From positions 1 through 36,478 of IMG/VR virus record IMGVR_UViG_3300032116_012984: DNA of 36,478 bases. One strand, 5' to 3'. The position numbers and the translations under genes were made by a program. The notes under the pieces are model-generated. The model ran no database searches. It saw only the letters and a program-made list of their open reading frames with translations, and had not been told where the DNA came from. How positions within the stretch are numbered: the first letter of the stretch is position 1; every line of letters starts with the position of its first letter. Positions 16,239 through 23,568 of the stretch are shown in pieces. The DNA comes from a virus.

Positions 16239-16252
16239 TATAAATATTTATA
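16239..16252. promoter_or_regulatory. Palindromic bidirectional late promoter
   Basis: TATAAATATTTATA is a perfect 14-bp palindrome that presents a complete TATAAATA box on each strand. It lies between the divergent methyltransferase operon (ATG 16212) and the GT25 gene (ATG 16268). Confidence 0.75.
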
Positions 16253-16267
16253 TACATATATAAACCA

Positions 16268-17089
16268 ATGAAAGCCTTTATCATCCATCTTCCAGACCGT
16301 CCGCACAGTGTTGCGCACTCGGCCAGCATGTTAAAAACACTGCAATCCTACAACATTGATGCCGAACTGTTTGAAGGAATACGAGGAGATGTAGCAGTAA
16401 AATTGGCACAACGAGCCGGCAAAGTTCTGTATCCTTACAGCATAAAGAACAGACAGCTGGATGACAAAGATATCAAAGAACTCATACGACCTGAACTCTA
16501 CGAAGACTTTAAAAAACGCTATCAATACAAGATCATTGAACGCAAACCAATAGGTGAGGCTCACATAGGAAAGCTCAGTCGGCCAGGAGTGGTGGGATGT
16601 TTCTACAGTCATTACGCACTGTGGAAAAAATGCATAGATCTCAACGAACCCATTATGATTTTTGAGGATGATGTAAAGTTTTACAGAGAATACCGTCCAG
16701 TGGAGTTTGATGGAGTGTTGATTTTGAGTCTAGGCAAAAGTAGTTTTTTATCTGACCCACAAAAAACTTATCTAGAGAATCCTACAGGGGTACCACGCAG
16801 TCGCCCCTGGCAAAATTTCAGTATGCCTGGCGCCAGTGGATATTTGATCAAACCTGACGCTGCCTTGGGATTGACCAAGTTCTATCGTCCTTACTGGTAT
16901 CCAGCAGACAATGCAATCAATCAGTTTATTACTCCTATACAGATACATACCTATCTCATGGGCCGTAATACCTTGCCCGAAGAAGGCAACATATCAATGA
17001 CCAAGAGCAAGGACTGGGCTGCCACCTTAAACAGCACTGTGGTCAACAGTGACTACACTGACGACTTTGAATCTGGGTCGGCTCAATGA
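16268..17089 (+). CDS. Glycosyltransferase family 25 (LPS-type)
   Basis: A 273-residue protein. The N-terminal FIIHLPDRP and AELFEGIRG (33-40), the middle GCFYSHYALWKKCID (about 110-124) and PIMIFEDDVKF with EDD at 133-135 are the standard GT25 blocks. The family adds galactose or other hexoses to lipo-oligosaccharide, or glucosylates protein hydroxylysine. The position in a phage glycan island suggests modification of host LPS or of a virion protein. It is coupled to the next gene by ATGA. Its transcript probably starts at the palindromic late promoter, with a leader of about 16 nt. Confidence 0.85.
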   Translation: MKAFIIHLPDRPHSVAHSASMLKTLQSYNIDAELFEGIRGDVAVKLAQRAGKVLYPYSIKNRQLDDKDIKELIRPELYEDFKKRYQYKIIERKPIGEAHIGKLSRPGVVGCFYSHYALWKKCIDLNEPIMIFEDDVKFYREYRPVEFDGVLILSLGKSSFLSDPQKTYLENPTGVPRSRPWQNFSMPGASGYLIKPDAALGLTKFYRPYWYPADNAINQFITPIQIHTYLMGRNTLPEEGNISMTKSKDWAATLNSTVVNSDYTDDFESGSAQ

Positions 17090-18009
17090 AAGTGGGTATT
17101 TTTTATAATTCCATTAGAAATCCGGCCAAGTTCTCCAACAAGGTGGATCTCATGGATAATTTCAAAGCTGGAGTATTGGCCAATGGAGACGAAGTTGTTG
17201 ATTATCATAACAATCAACTGCCTGACCAAGACCTAGATGCAGGCTTTGTATTGGGCTACACCCTGGAAGAAAATTTTCGACGAAAAATAATTGACATACT
17301 ACGTGCAAAAAAAGTTCCACAGATCTTTGTTGACAGCAACATACTGCACTATGCACGTAAAGAACATGAATGGCACAGATATAGTTTGAACAGTGTTTAC
17401 CCTAATGATGGAGTTTACTTGTTTGGTGCCATGGATCCTGACAAATGGGCCACATACAGTCAGTGGCATGGCGTTGAATTACAACCTTGGAGACAACAAG
17501 GACAGCACATTTTGATATTGTGTCAACGACCCAAGGGTTGGAATATGTTTGGCAATGATCAAGATCATTGGTTGGAAAAAACCATTGACAAGATCAGAAA
17601 GATTGACGTCAAGCGACACATTGTGATTAGAATGCATCCTGGCGATGGCTCTAGATTTAAACAAATTGACAAACTAAACAAACGCTATCCTCACAAAACT
17701 TCTCGAATCTCAATTTCCACAAATGAAAACATACGTGACGACTTGATCAATTGCTGGTGCGTGGTGGGTTATAATTCTACACCCAATGTGGTCAGCGTGA
17801 TCGAAGGAGTTCCGGCCTACATTGAAGATCCCTTGCACAGCTGGGCCGCCGATGTTGCATTCTCAAATTTAAATGATATTGTTGCTCCACCTATGCCAGA
17901 TCGAACTGAATGGATCAACAAAATTGCCAATATACACTGGTCAAATCAAGAAGTACGCACAGGAAAACTCTGGGCCAGTATCAAACAGTATATTTCTGTT
18001 TCTCGTTGA
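17086..18009 (+). CDS. Putative GT-B / capsule-synthesis-like glycosyltransferase
   Basis: A 307-residue protein without a motif that settles its function. HIVIRMHPGDG and the following WCVVGYNSTPNVVSVIEGVPAYI resemble the donor-binding half of GT-B enzymes of the capsule-synthesis (KpsC/KpsS-like) type, which have an HP motif and a conserved xNSxxxxEA block. The gene at 18797 has both blocks in equivalent places, so the two look paralogous. It is coupled to GT25 by ATGA; its 3' end overlaps the convergent glycosyltransferase by 29 bp. The N-terminal half contains a conserved-looking FVDSNILHYAR. Confidence 0.55.
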   Translation: MKVGIFYNSIRNPAKFSNKVDLMDNFKAGVLANGDEVVDYHNNQLPDQDLDAGFVLGYTLEENFRRKIIDILRAKKVPQIFVDSNILHYARKEHEWHRYSLNSVYPNDGVYLFGAMDPDKWATYSQWHGVELQPWRQQGQHILILCQRPKGWNMFGNDQDHWLEKTIDKIRKIDVKRHIVIRMHPGDGSRFKQIDKLNKRYPHKTSRISISTNENIRDDLINCWCVVGYNSTPNVVSVIEGVPAYIEDPLHSWAADVAFSNLNDIVAPPMPDRTEWINKIANIHWSNQEVRTGKLWASIKQYISVSR

Positions 18010-18778
18010 CAAAAATTTCTAGTTCTTTTCTGGTACCCTTGGCGGTCCAAACACAGCTATGTGGTTGCATTTCCCAGTCAATGAGTTCGGTGGGCAGTTG
18101 ACTCCATCGATAATTTGGCACTATATGATCCAACACGTCCTGATCAATGCCCCAGTGAATTTGATCATGTTCTATGGCCTGAGCAAGTTCAGCGGAGTAG
18201 TTTTGCAAGAATTGATATCCCAAATTGGTTCCTGGCAAAAATATACCCCCGGCTAAAAATCTAGCTTTTTTCCCTTCAATATGCCGTATGCCAAAGTCTG
18301 ACAGGGTTGACATCATGGGTATCGGAGATCTGACCAGGGCATCAATGTCCATGGCAAATACACAATCCATTGGTTGCATGAGTTGTGCTAACCGTATAAA
18401 TCTTGCACATGCAAAATAGGTTCGCTGTATGCGTTGTTGAACGCTGACATCTTTGCCTTTTTTCATAGCAGTGTGTATTCTTTTGTATCGGTCATTAAGC
18501 ACAGGATCAGCGGGAGGATTTTGCCAAGGTGCGGCAGCGGCGTCAAACAAGTTCAACGGAACTTCTTCAAAAGTAACACTGACTCTTGACTGCGATCTAC
18601 AGTATTGTATCTGTTCAGCAGTGGGATTATACAAGTGTAGGTGTAATCCGTGTGCGGTGTTGGTTTGCACACTGCGAATCAGTGCAGGGCCAAAGTCTTT
18701 AAAATATTCCTGATCGCCGGCGGCATATAAGAAAAATCCAGACTGGGCGAGATTTCCCTTTAGTGGTGGTATAATCAT
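17981..18778 (-). CDS. GT-A glycosyltransferase (DID motif)
   Basis: A 265-residue protein. CVFAMDIDALVRSPI carries the DxD metal motif (DID, 144-146), preceded by YFACARFIRLAQLMQP, a helix found before the DxD in GT8/GT24-like enzymes. HWGIDQDVL downstream fits the GDQDxxN-type acceptor block. The start at 18778 follows the late box by 7 nt without a Shine-Dalgarno; the longer version to 18832 would contain the palindromic promoter and the opposite start. It is a single-gene minus-strand cassette. Confidence 0.75.
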   Translation of the reverse strand: MIIPPLKGNLAQSGFFLYAAGDQEYFKDFGPALIRSVQTNTAHGLHLHLYNPTAEQIQYCRSQSRVSVTFEEVPLNLFDAAAAPWQNPPADPVLNDRYKRIHTAMKKGKDVSVQQRIQRTYFACARFIRLAQLMQPMDCVFAMDIDALVRSPIPMMSTLSDFGIRHIEGKKARFLAGGIFLPGTNLGYQFLQNYSAELAQAIEHDQIHWGIDQDVLDHIVPNYRWSQLPTELIDWEMQPHSCVWTAKGTRKELEIFVNEKQKYTV

Positions 18779-18779
18779 A

Positions 18780-18793
18780 GTTAAATATTTAAC
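18780..18793. promoter_or_regulatory. Palindromic bidirectional late promoter
   Basis: GTTAAATATTTAAC is a 14-bp perfect palindrome with a TTAAATA box on each strand. The minus-strand ATG (18778) is 7 nt and the plus-strand ATG (18797) 9 nt from the respective box, so both mRNAs would be nearly leaderless. Confidence 0.7.
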
Positions 18794-18796
18794 CTT

Positions 18797-19654
18797 ATGC
18801 GTGTAGCCTACTTTCCAAATCAATGTGCTCAAAACAGCGTTCCTGTCATGCAGGCCATGTTGGATAGTCTACGACATGCTGGCCATACCGTTGAACAAAA
18901 CAGTTATGATTGTGATGCTGCCATTATATGGTCGGTGTTATGGGCAGGCAGAATGACAGCCAATCAGGCAGTATGGTCGCACTATAGAAGTTTGGGTCGA
19001 CCAGTTATTATCATAGACATAGGTGCTTTGTATCGCGGTGAAACTTGGAAGATAGCTGTAAATTCTATCACTGCCAACGGCTATTACGGACATACAGAAA
19101 ACTTGGATTGGGATCGTCCTCGTAAGTTAGGCATTAGCATAGCATTGAATTTTAGTACCAACCCCAGGATAATCATTGCCGCACAACATGCCCGCAGTCA
19201 GCAGGTAGTGGGTTTAGTCAGCGTGGAATCGTGGGTGGTTGAGCAAGTTGAACGACTGCGCACATTCACTGATCGTCCTATTGTGGTGCGTCCACATCCT
19301 CGCAGTTCTTTAAATTGGGCTGGGCTGGTACACTTGCCCAAGGATGTCGTGATAGAGAAACCTGTTAAGGTGGCCAACACCTATGACAGCTACAACTTGG
19401 CCTTTGATTGCCATGCCATGGTCAACTACAATTCAGGTCCAGGCATACAGGCCGCACTTGCTGGCACTAGACCCATAGTAGATCAATCCAGTTTGGCCTG
19501 GCCGGTAAGTATACAACTAGCAGATATTGATAAATCATACGACGTAGATAGAGATCAATGGTTGACAGAAATCTGTCACACAGAATACACAGTAGAAGAA
19601 ATCAAACAAGGAATATGGTTAAAAAGAATACAGCCGGCACTATCCCTGAAGTAG
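18797..19654 (+). CDS. Putative GT-B / capsule-synthesis-like glycosyltransferase
   Basis: A 285-residue protein. IVVRPHPRSSLNW and AMVNYNSGPGIQAALAGTRPIV resemble the HPR and NSGxxxEAL blocks of capsule-synthesis-type GT-B proteins and align by eye with the gene at 17086. The first half (CDAAIIWSVLWAGRM, VIIIDIGALYRG) looks like a Rossmann domain. It starts 9 nt after the palindromic late promoter, with no ribosome site, and its 3' end overlaps the following glycosyltransferase by 40 bp. Donor and acceptor unknown. Confidence 0.6.
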   Translation: MRVAYFPNQCAQNSVPVMQAMLDSLRHAGHTVEQNSYDCDAAIIWSVLWAGRMTANQAVWSHYRSLGRPVIIIDIGALYRGETWKIAVNSITANGYYGHTENLDWDRPRKLGISIALNFSTNPRIIIAAQHARSQQVVGLVSVESWVVEQVERLRTFTDRPIVVRPHPRSSLNWAGLVHLPKDVVIEKPVKVANTYDSYNLAFDCHAMVNYNSGPGIQAALAGTRPIVDQSSLAWPVSIQLADIDKSYDVDRDQWLTEICHTEYTVEEIKQGIWLKRIQPALSLK

Positions 19655-20358
19655 TAGATTGTGCATGCCTCATACACGATGTACAGTATGGATGGGAGTA
19701 TGTTGATCGTCTTTATAATAGTTTGTGCCGCAATCTCACCCCCAAGGTTCGCATGCACGTTTATACTGAACGGCATAGGATCGTGCCAGCACACATGATA
19801 CATCACGAATTACAGGAATGGGTCGGTATCCGCGGACCCAAACGATCATGGTGGTATAAGATACAGTTGTTTGACGCACGACATCATCAAGGGCCCATGA
19901 TGTATTTTGATCTTGACACAGTGATCGTGGATAATATTGATTGGATTTGGCAGTTGCCCACGGACCGTTTTTGGGCAGTACGAGATTTTAAATATCTGTT
20001 CCGCCCGGGCAAACAAGTTATCAATAGTTCCGTGATGTGGTTTGATCCTGCACAATGGAATCGTGTTTACCAAGAGTTTGACCCCGAAGATGTGTCCAAG
20101 CGCCGCGGTGCCTGGCATGGAGACCAGGACTTTATACAGGAAAAAATACCTCCCAGCAGAGTGGGTTATCTTGATATCAACCGTGTAAAAAGCTGGCGTT
20201 GGGAACTGCAGGAAGGTGGGTATAATTTTGCCACCAAAAAACACAAAAATACAGGAGCCCCTGCTCATATATCTTCACCGGCCAGCGTACTAGTTTTCCA
20301 CGGAAATCCCAAACCGCACGAAGTTACAGATCCTGCAATACTACAACATTGGATATGA
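19615..20358 (+). CDS. GT-A glycosyltransferase (DLD motif), paralogue of 14497-15138
   Basis: A 247-residue protein. MYFDLDTVIVDNIDW has the DxD motif at 99-101 and is preceded by WWYKIQLF, as in the paralogue at 14497-15138; both proteins also end in QHWI. WHGDQDFIQEKI is the typical acceptor-side block. ATG 19615 is supported by AAGGA 3-7 nt upstream and is preferred to 19558, which would lie deeper inside the previous gene. It is the last gene of the glycan island; the next gene has its own late promoter a few bases downstream. Confidence 0.8.
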   Translation: MVKKNTAGTIPEVVDCACLIHDVQYGWEYVDRLYNSLCRNLTPKVRMHVYTERHRIVPAHMIHHELQEWVGIRGPKRSWWYKIQLFDARHHQGPMMYFDLDTVIVDNIDWIWQLPTDRFWAVRDFKYLFRPGKQVINSSVMWFDPAQWNRVYQEFDPEDVSKRRGAWHGDQDFIQEKIPPSRVGYLDINRVKSWRWELQEGGYNFATKKHKNTGAPAHISSPASVLVFHGNPKPHEVTDPAILQHWI

Positions 20359-20362
20359 CAAG

Positions 20363-20369
20363 CTAAATA
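20363..20369 (+). promoter_or_regulatory. Late promoter for the 20485 gene
   Basis: CTAAATA immediately after the glycan-island stop codon. T4-type initiation would begin near 20375, giving a leader of about 110 nt. Confidence 0.6.
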
Positions 20370-20374
20370 TAACG

Positions 20375-20484
20375 ACACTTGTGGACGCAGTTACAAGTTA
20401 AAAACAATCATTTCCGGGTGCGCTAAGATAAAAACGAGGGCCAACCTAACACTGCGGGACTTAGCAAAATAAAAGGACAAAAAA
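20375..20484 (+). promoter_or_regulatory. Structured 5' leader
   Basis: The predicted leader starts with a hairpin ACTTGT (20377-20382) / ACAAGT (20393-20398) almost at its 5' end. A second pairing is GCTAAG (20422-20427) with CTTAGC (20460-20465), ending just before the AAAGGA ribosome site. A 5'-terminal hairpin is known to stabilise bacterial and phage mRNAs. No known riboswitch class is recognised. Confidence 0.5.
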
Positions 20485-21012
20485 ATGTCAAGACAAATTC
20501 AATTTATAGGACAAAATTGTGCAACCCCCTCGGCTGCCACGATCCTAATAGATGGCACCCAGGTTTTCAGCGGACAAGTGGGATCAGGACAGCCATTAAA
20601 TGCAGATATCACATTTGCCACAGTGACTTTGGATAGCGCACCAGCTAATACACAGTCTACAGTGTCAGTCAGCGTGGCAGTAACCAGTGGTATCCTACGT
20701 GTAGGGTCCATGGTAGCCGACACTGGCGGTTCTGCATCATGGGCCGGTAATGCCAGCCCGTTAACAAACGATCAAAAAGCTATTGTCGGATTGCTGGTGG
20801 ATGAGACAGGCAACTTTTACAGTGCCGGAGTTGAGCGAAGCAACATCCTTATCAACGGGTCTGCTCCAGAATATCCTGCCACACCGGTGGGATTTGATCC
20901 AGGTCCAGTAGACGCCCCAGACTGGAATGGTTGGTGTTTTGAAATCGGCGCAGGTGAAACGCTCACTTGCACCGTGACAATACCACCCACTGGTGTCAAC
21001 AAGTTTATCTAA
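20485..21012 (+). CDS. Small probable structural or decoration protein
   Basis: A 175-residue protein, rich in Gly, Ala, Thr, Ser and Val, with an alternating beta pattern and almost no Lys. No enzyme motif, signal peptide or membrane segment is visible. It has a late promoter, a long structured leader, AAAGGA and its own strong terminator, so it is a single-gene late unit of the kind expected for an abundant virion component such as a capsid decoration or fibre protein. PDWNGWCFEIGAGETLTC near the C-terminus could be a carbohydrate-binding or oligomer contact, but this is speculation. The family is not recognised. Confidence 0.6.
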   Translation: MSRQIQFIGQNCATPSAATILIDGTQVFSGQVGSGQPLNADITFATVTLDSAPANTQSTVSVSVAVTSGILRVGSMVADTGGSASWAGNASPLTNDQKAIVGLLVDETGNFYSAGVERSNILINGSAPEYPATPVGFDPGPVDAPDWNGWCFEIGAGETLTCTVTIPPTGVNKFI

Positions 21013-21030
21013 ATCAAGTTGACATAGACA

Positions 21031-21057
21031 AAAGGGCTAGAAATAGCCCTTTTTTTA
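21031..21057 (+). terminator. Intrinsic terminator
   Basis: Stem AGGGCTA (21033-21039), loop GAAA, stem TAGCCCT (21044-21050), then a run of T. This strong terminator ends the 20485 transcript and isolates the early promoters that follow. Confidence 0.9.
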
Positions 21058-21058
21058 T

Positions 21059-21176
21059 GGTTGACCAGAAATTCTTTTTCCTACATAATACAAGAATACT
21101 AAATTATAGCAGAATATGCGGTGTGGCAAAAAAACAACACTAAAAACCCACAAAAACACAGGGGTTGACCAGAAAT
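21059..21176 (+). repeat. 14-bp direct repeat carrying -35 elements
   Basis: GGTTGACCAGAAAT occurs at 21059-21072 and 21163-21176, 104 bp apart. Each copy holds the TTGACC -35 box of a sigma70 promoter, which suggests promoter duplication. Confidence 0.8.
21061..21089 (+). promoter_or_regulatory. sigma70 promoter 1 (AAA+ gene)
   Basis: TTGACC (21061-21066), a 17-bp spacer, CATAAT (21084-21089). It is the farthest of three promoters in tandem. Confidence 0.65.
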
Positions 21177-21193
21177 AGCCATTTTGCTATAAT
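21165..21193 (+). promoter_or_regulatory. sigma70 promoter 2 (AAA+ gene)
   Basis: TTGACC (21165-21170), a 17-bp spacer, TATAAT (21188-21193), a perfect -10 box. It is the strongest match of the three. Confidence 0.8.
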
Positions 21194-21234
21194 AATGGTA
21201 TAGTAAGTAAGAAATTGTAGCAAACGGTTCCAAG

Positions 21235-21263
21235 TTGACACAAAAAGAGAACCCGCATACAAT
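21235..21263 (+). promoter_or_regulatory. sigma70 promoter 3 (AAA+ gene)
   Basis: TTGACA (21235-21240), a perfect -35 box, a 17-bp spacer, TACAAT (21258-21263). The predicted leader to the AAA+ gene is about 28 nt. Confidence 0.75.
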
Positions 21264-21297
21264 ATTGTTTTGTAACGTCATTTTAGGAGCAGACTAA

Positions 21298-22320
21298 ATG
21301 AGCACAGTTCGTATCATTCGCGGTGTATATCGCAACCAACCCATCGTCAACGCTACTTTTGCGTTGGTGAAAGATTTTCAAACCAGTGGCAAGGGCAATT
21401 TTGTTACCGTGGCCAATGGTGACTATTTTCCAGGATTTCCAGAAGAAATCCGTGTGAAAGTTGACAGTATCAATGACATTGAATTTGTAGATGGAGAGCC
21501 CATGGGCAAAGTAGACAAGGTAGTTGAGTTTAAAAAGCCTGTCCGAGTAGAGACCGATGAAGAAATCATGGAAAGAATTGAACAACGATTCAACATTCTT
21601 GACGACATGACCAAGGCCGCTATTGCTGGCGACATCCGTGCAATGATTGTGGTTGGCCCTCCTGGCGTGGGCAAATCCTACGGTGTTGAATTTCAGCTAG
21701 AAAAGGCTGGATTGTTTGATCAATTGTCAGGCCGCAAAATCAAGTATGAAGTGATCAAAGGTGCAATGACTCCCATTGGTTTGTACTGCACCCTGTATCG
21801 ACATTCAGATCGCAACAGCGTCTTGGTGTTTGACGACTGTGACTCTGTGTTCCAGGATGACGTGGCGTTGAACATTTTGAAAGCCGCACTAGATTCGGGC
21901 AAGAAGCGTAGAATTTGCTGGAACTCGGACTCGGCTATGTTGCGTCGTGAAGGTGTGCCAGATACTTTTGAATTCAAGGGTTCGGCAATCTTCATCACCA
22001 ATTTGAAGTTTGAAAACCTCAAGTCAAAGAAACTGCAAGACCACCTTGAAGCCTTGCAGAGTCGTTGTCACTTCCTGGACCTGACTCTGGACACCATGCG
22101 TGACAAGATTCTACGCATCAAGCAGATCTTCCGCAAAGGTGACTTGTTCCAGGACTATGACTTTACACCTGAACAGGGCGACGAGATTCTCAACTTCATG
22201 GACGAGAACAAAGAACGACTCCGCGAAATGAGCCTGCGTATGGCTCTGAAGATTGCGGACTTGACCAAAGTGAGCTCCAACTGGAGAGCACTAGCCGAAA
22301 ATACTGTCATGAAACATTGA
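21298..22320 (+). CDS. AAA+ ATPase of T4-like phages (not clearly gp44)
   Basis: A 340-residue protein. The first 100 residues form a separate domain. The AAA+ core has Walker A GPPGVGKS at 120-127, Walker B VLVFDDCD at 175-182, a sensor-1-like IFITN (231-235) and SRC at 255-257. The SRC motif is also found in clamp loaders, but the DDCD box (not DEFD/DExx), the large N-terminal domain and the absence of a neighbouring gp62 or gp45 argue against a plain gp44. It is probably a remodelling ATPase used early in infection. AGGAG (21285-21289) supports the start, and three sigma70 promoters and two flanking terminators make it a strongly expressed single-gene early unit. Confidence 0.75.
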   Translation: MSTVRIIRGVYRNQPIVNATFALVKDFQTSGKGNFVTVANGDYFPGFPEEIRVKVDSINDIEFVDGEPMGKVDKVVEFKKPVRVETDEEIMERIEQRFNILDDMTKAAIAGDIRAMIVVGPPGVGKSYGVEFQLEKAGLFDQLSGRKIKYEVIKGAMTPIGLYCTLYRHSDRNSVLVFDDCDSVFQDDVALNILKAALDSGKKRRICWNSDSAMLRREGVPDTFEFKGSAIFITNLKFENLKSKKLQDHLEALQSRCHFLDLTLDTMRDKILRIKQIFRKGDLFQDYDFTPEQGDEILNFMDENKERLREMSLRMALKIADLTKVSSNWRALAENTVMKH

Positions 22321-22331
22321 CAGTATTAGTT

Positions 22332-22366
22332 GGGACGTCATCAATAGTCTAGCTCCTAGACGTTCC
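22332..22366 (+). other. Hairpin between AAA+ gene and terminator
   Basis: GGGACGTC (22332-22339) can pair with GACGTTCC (22359-22366) with one G-U pair, around a 19-nt loop. It lies just before the intrinsic terminator and may protect the mRNA 3' end. No function is known. Confidence 0.45.
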
Positions 22367-22376
22367 AATTTTGACA

Positions 22377-22407
22377 CAGGCACCTCTAAAAAGGTGCCTG
22401 TTTTTTT
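22377..22407 (+). terminator. Intrinsic terminator after AAA+ gene
   Basis: A perfect 9-bp stem CAGGCACCT (22377-22385), loop CTAAAA, AGGTGCCTG (22392-22400), then seven T. The last two T of the tract are also the first bases of the next promoter's -35 box. Confidence 0.92.
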
Positions 22408-22435
22408 GACTTTGTTTTACTAAGTATGCTATACT
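22406..22435 (+). promoter_or_regulatory. sigma70 promoter giving a leaderless radical-SAM mRNA
   Basis: TTGACT (22406-22411), an 18-bp spacer, TATACT (22430-22435). Transcription should start about 7 nt later, at about 22442, on the ATG at 22441. There is no Shine-Dalgarno. Confidence 0.65.
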
Positions 22436-22440
22436 AAATT

Positions 22441-23568
22441 ATGCCTTTTTGCTATTCACCATGGACCAATATTGACATCAGCCCAACAGGCGATGTGACT
22501 CCTTGTTGCAAATTCCGAACAAACCACTACACTCAAAAATTTAATATACAAAATAGCTCAATACACGAGTATGCTAACAGTGAGTTTATTGCAGAGATCA
22601 AGCAACAGTTCAAACAAGGCGAATGGCCAGCTGGTTGCGAGCGATGCAAAATAGAAGAAGATAACAGCATCGAAAGCAAACGAATATTAGATTACACCAG
22701 ATGGAAAGAACATTACGACAATTATGATTTGGAAAGCAACCAGTTCATAACATCTAGCATAGCATTTGGTAACACTTGCAATCTTAAATGCATAACTTGT
22801 GGCCCACATTCATCCAGTCGGTGGCAAAAGGAATACTTTGATCTTTATCAAATTGATGTTCCGCACCACAAGTTCTACAAAAATAATTTTGTCACAGACT
22901 TTGTAGAACATGCACCACACATGATCCATGTTGACATACCGGGTGGCGAACCTTTTCTAAGCGGCACTAAAGAACAGCAAGATTTATTGAATTATTACAT
23001 CAACACTGGCCGAGCAAAAGAGATTTCATTACACTATACTACCAACGGAACTATATTTCCTGATGAAACTTGGTGGAGGCTGTGGAAGCACTTTAAAGAA
23101 ATTGATTTGCAACTGAGCATTGACGGTGTTGGCGACCGATATGAATACATTCGATACCCAGCTATCTGGAATGAACTAACTGACAATGTTGTTCAATATA
23201 TTGATAAAGAAAAACAGTTAGACAATGTCAGACTCAGTGTGAGTCATACCGTGAGTGCCTATAATATTTACTACCTTGACGAATTTGTTTCTTGGTGTTA
23301 TACTATGGGTTTGCCCAGGCCCTGGCTCGGGCGTGTACACAATCCCGTTCATATGAGACCCACAGTCTGGCCCTTGGAAGTTTGCAAAAGCATAGCCAAT
23401 CATCTAAATACAAGTAGTCATGATGATGTACGGGTGTGGGCAGAGCTTGTGACAACCGAAAACGACAGCAAACATTTCGAAACATTTCAGAACAAGATGC
23501 AACAGCACGATCAATATCGCGGACTTGATTTTAACAAAACTTTTCCTGAACTGACCAAATATCTATGA
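22441..23568 (+). CDS. Radical SAM protein 2 with N-terminal twitch/SPASM-like Cys set
   Basis: A 375-residue protein. The N-terminal Cys set FCYSPW (3-8), PCC (21-23) and CERC (66-69) would bind an auxiliary iron-sulphur cluster. The radical-SAM motif CNLKCITC (CxxxCxxC, 113-120) is followed by GPHSSSR, and the SAM-binding GGEP is at 168-171. LSIDGVGDRYEYIRYP is the usual strand-4/5 segment. It has the same architecture as the genes at 7274 and 33819 but lacks the 130-residue N-terminal extension of the first. The product starts directly at the conserved motif, so ATG 22441 is secure in spite of having no ribosome site. Coupled to uvsW by ATGA. Substrate unknown. Confidence 0.88.
   Translation: MPFCYSPWTNIDISPTGDVTPCCKFRTNHYTQKFNIQNSSIHEYANSEFIAEIKQQFKQGEWPAGCERCKIEEDNSIESKRILDYTRWKEHYDNYDLESNQFITSSIAFGNTCNLKCITCGPHSSSRWQKEYFDLYQIDVPHHKFYKNNFVTDFVEHAPHMIHVDIPGGEPFLSGTKEQQDLLNYYINTGRAKEISLHYTTNGTIFPDETWWRLWKHFKEIDLQLSIDGVGDRYEYIRYPAIWNELTDNVVQYIDKEKQLDNVRLSVSHTVSAYNIYYLDEFVSWCYTMGLPRPWLGRVHNPVHMRPTVWPLEVCKSIANHLNTSSHDDVRVWAELVTTENDSKHFETFQNKMQQHDQYRGLDFNKTFPELTKYL
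23404..23410 (+). promoter_or_regulatory. Possible intragenic late promoter for uvsW
   Basis: CTAAATA inside the radical-SAM gene, about 155 nt before uvsW. In T4, uvsW is made late, so a late promoter here is plausible, but one 7-bp match inside coding sequence is weak evidence. Confidence 0.3.

Noticed and set aside
19989-19994. TAAATA inside a glycosyltransferase gene as a promoter
   Set aside because: No gene start within a useful distance; the next gene has its own box at 20363.
20422-20465. Riboswitch in the leader of the 20485 gene
   Set aside because: Only one 6-bp stem with a long loop; no conserved riboswitch core recognised.
21018-21024. TTGACA before the terminator as another promoter
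   Set aside because: No -10 box at 16-18 bp spacing, and the terminator follows at once.
21298-22320. Calling the AAA+ gene clamp-loader gp44
   Set aside because: It has an SRC motif, but the Walker B is DDCD, there is a large extra N-terminal domain, and gp62/gp45 are not adjacent.
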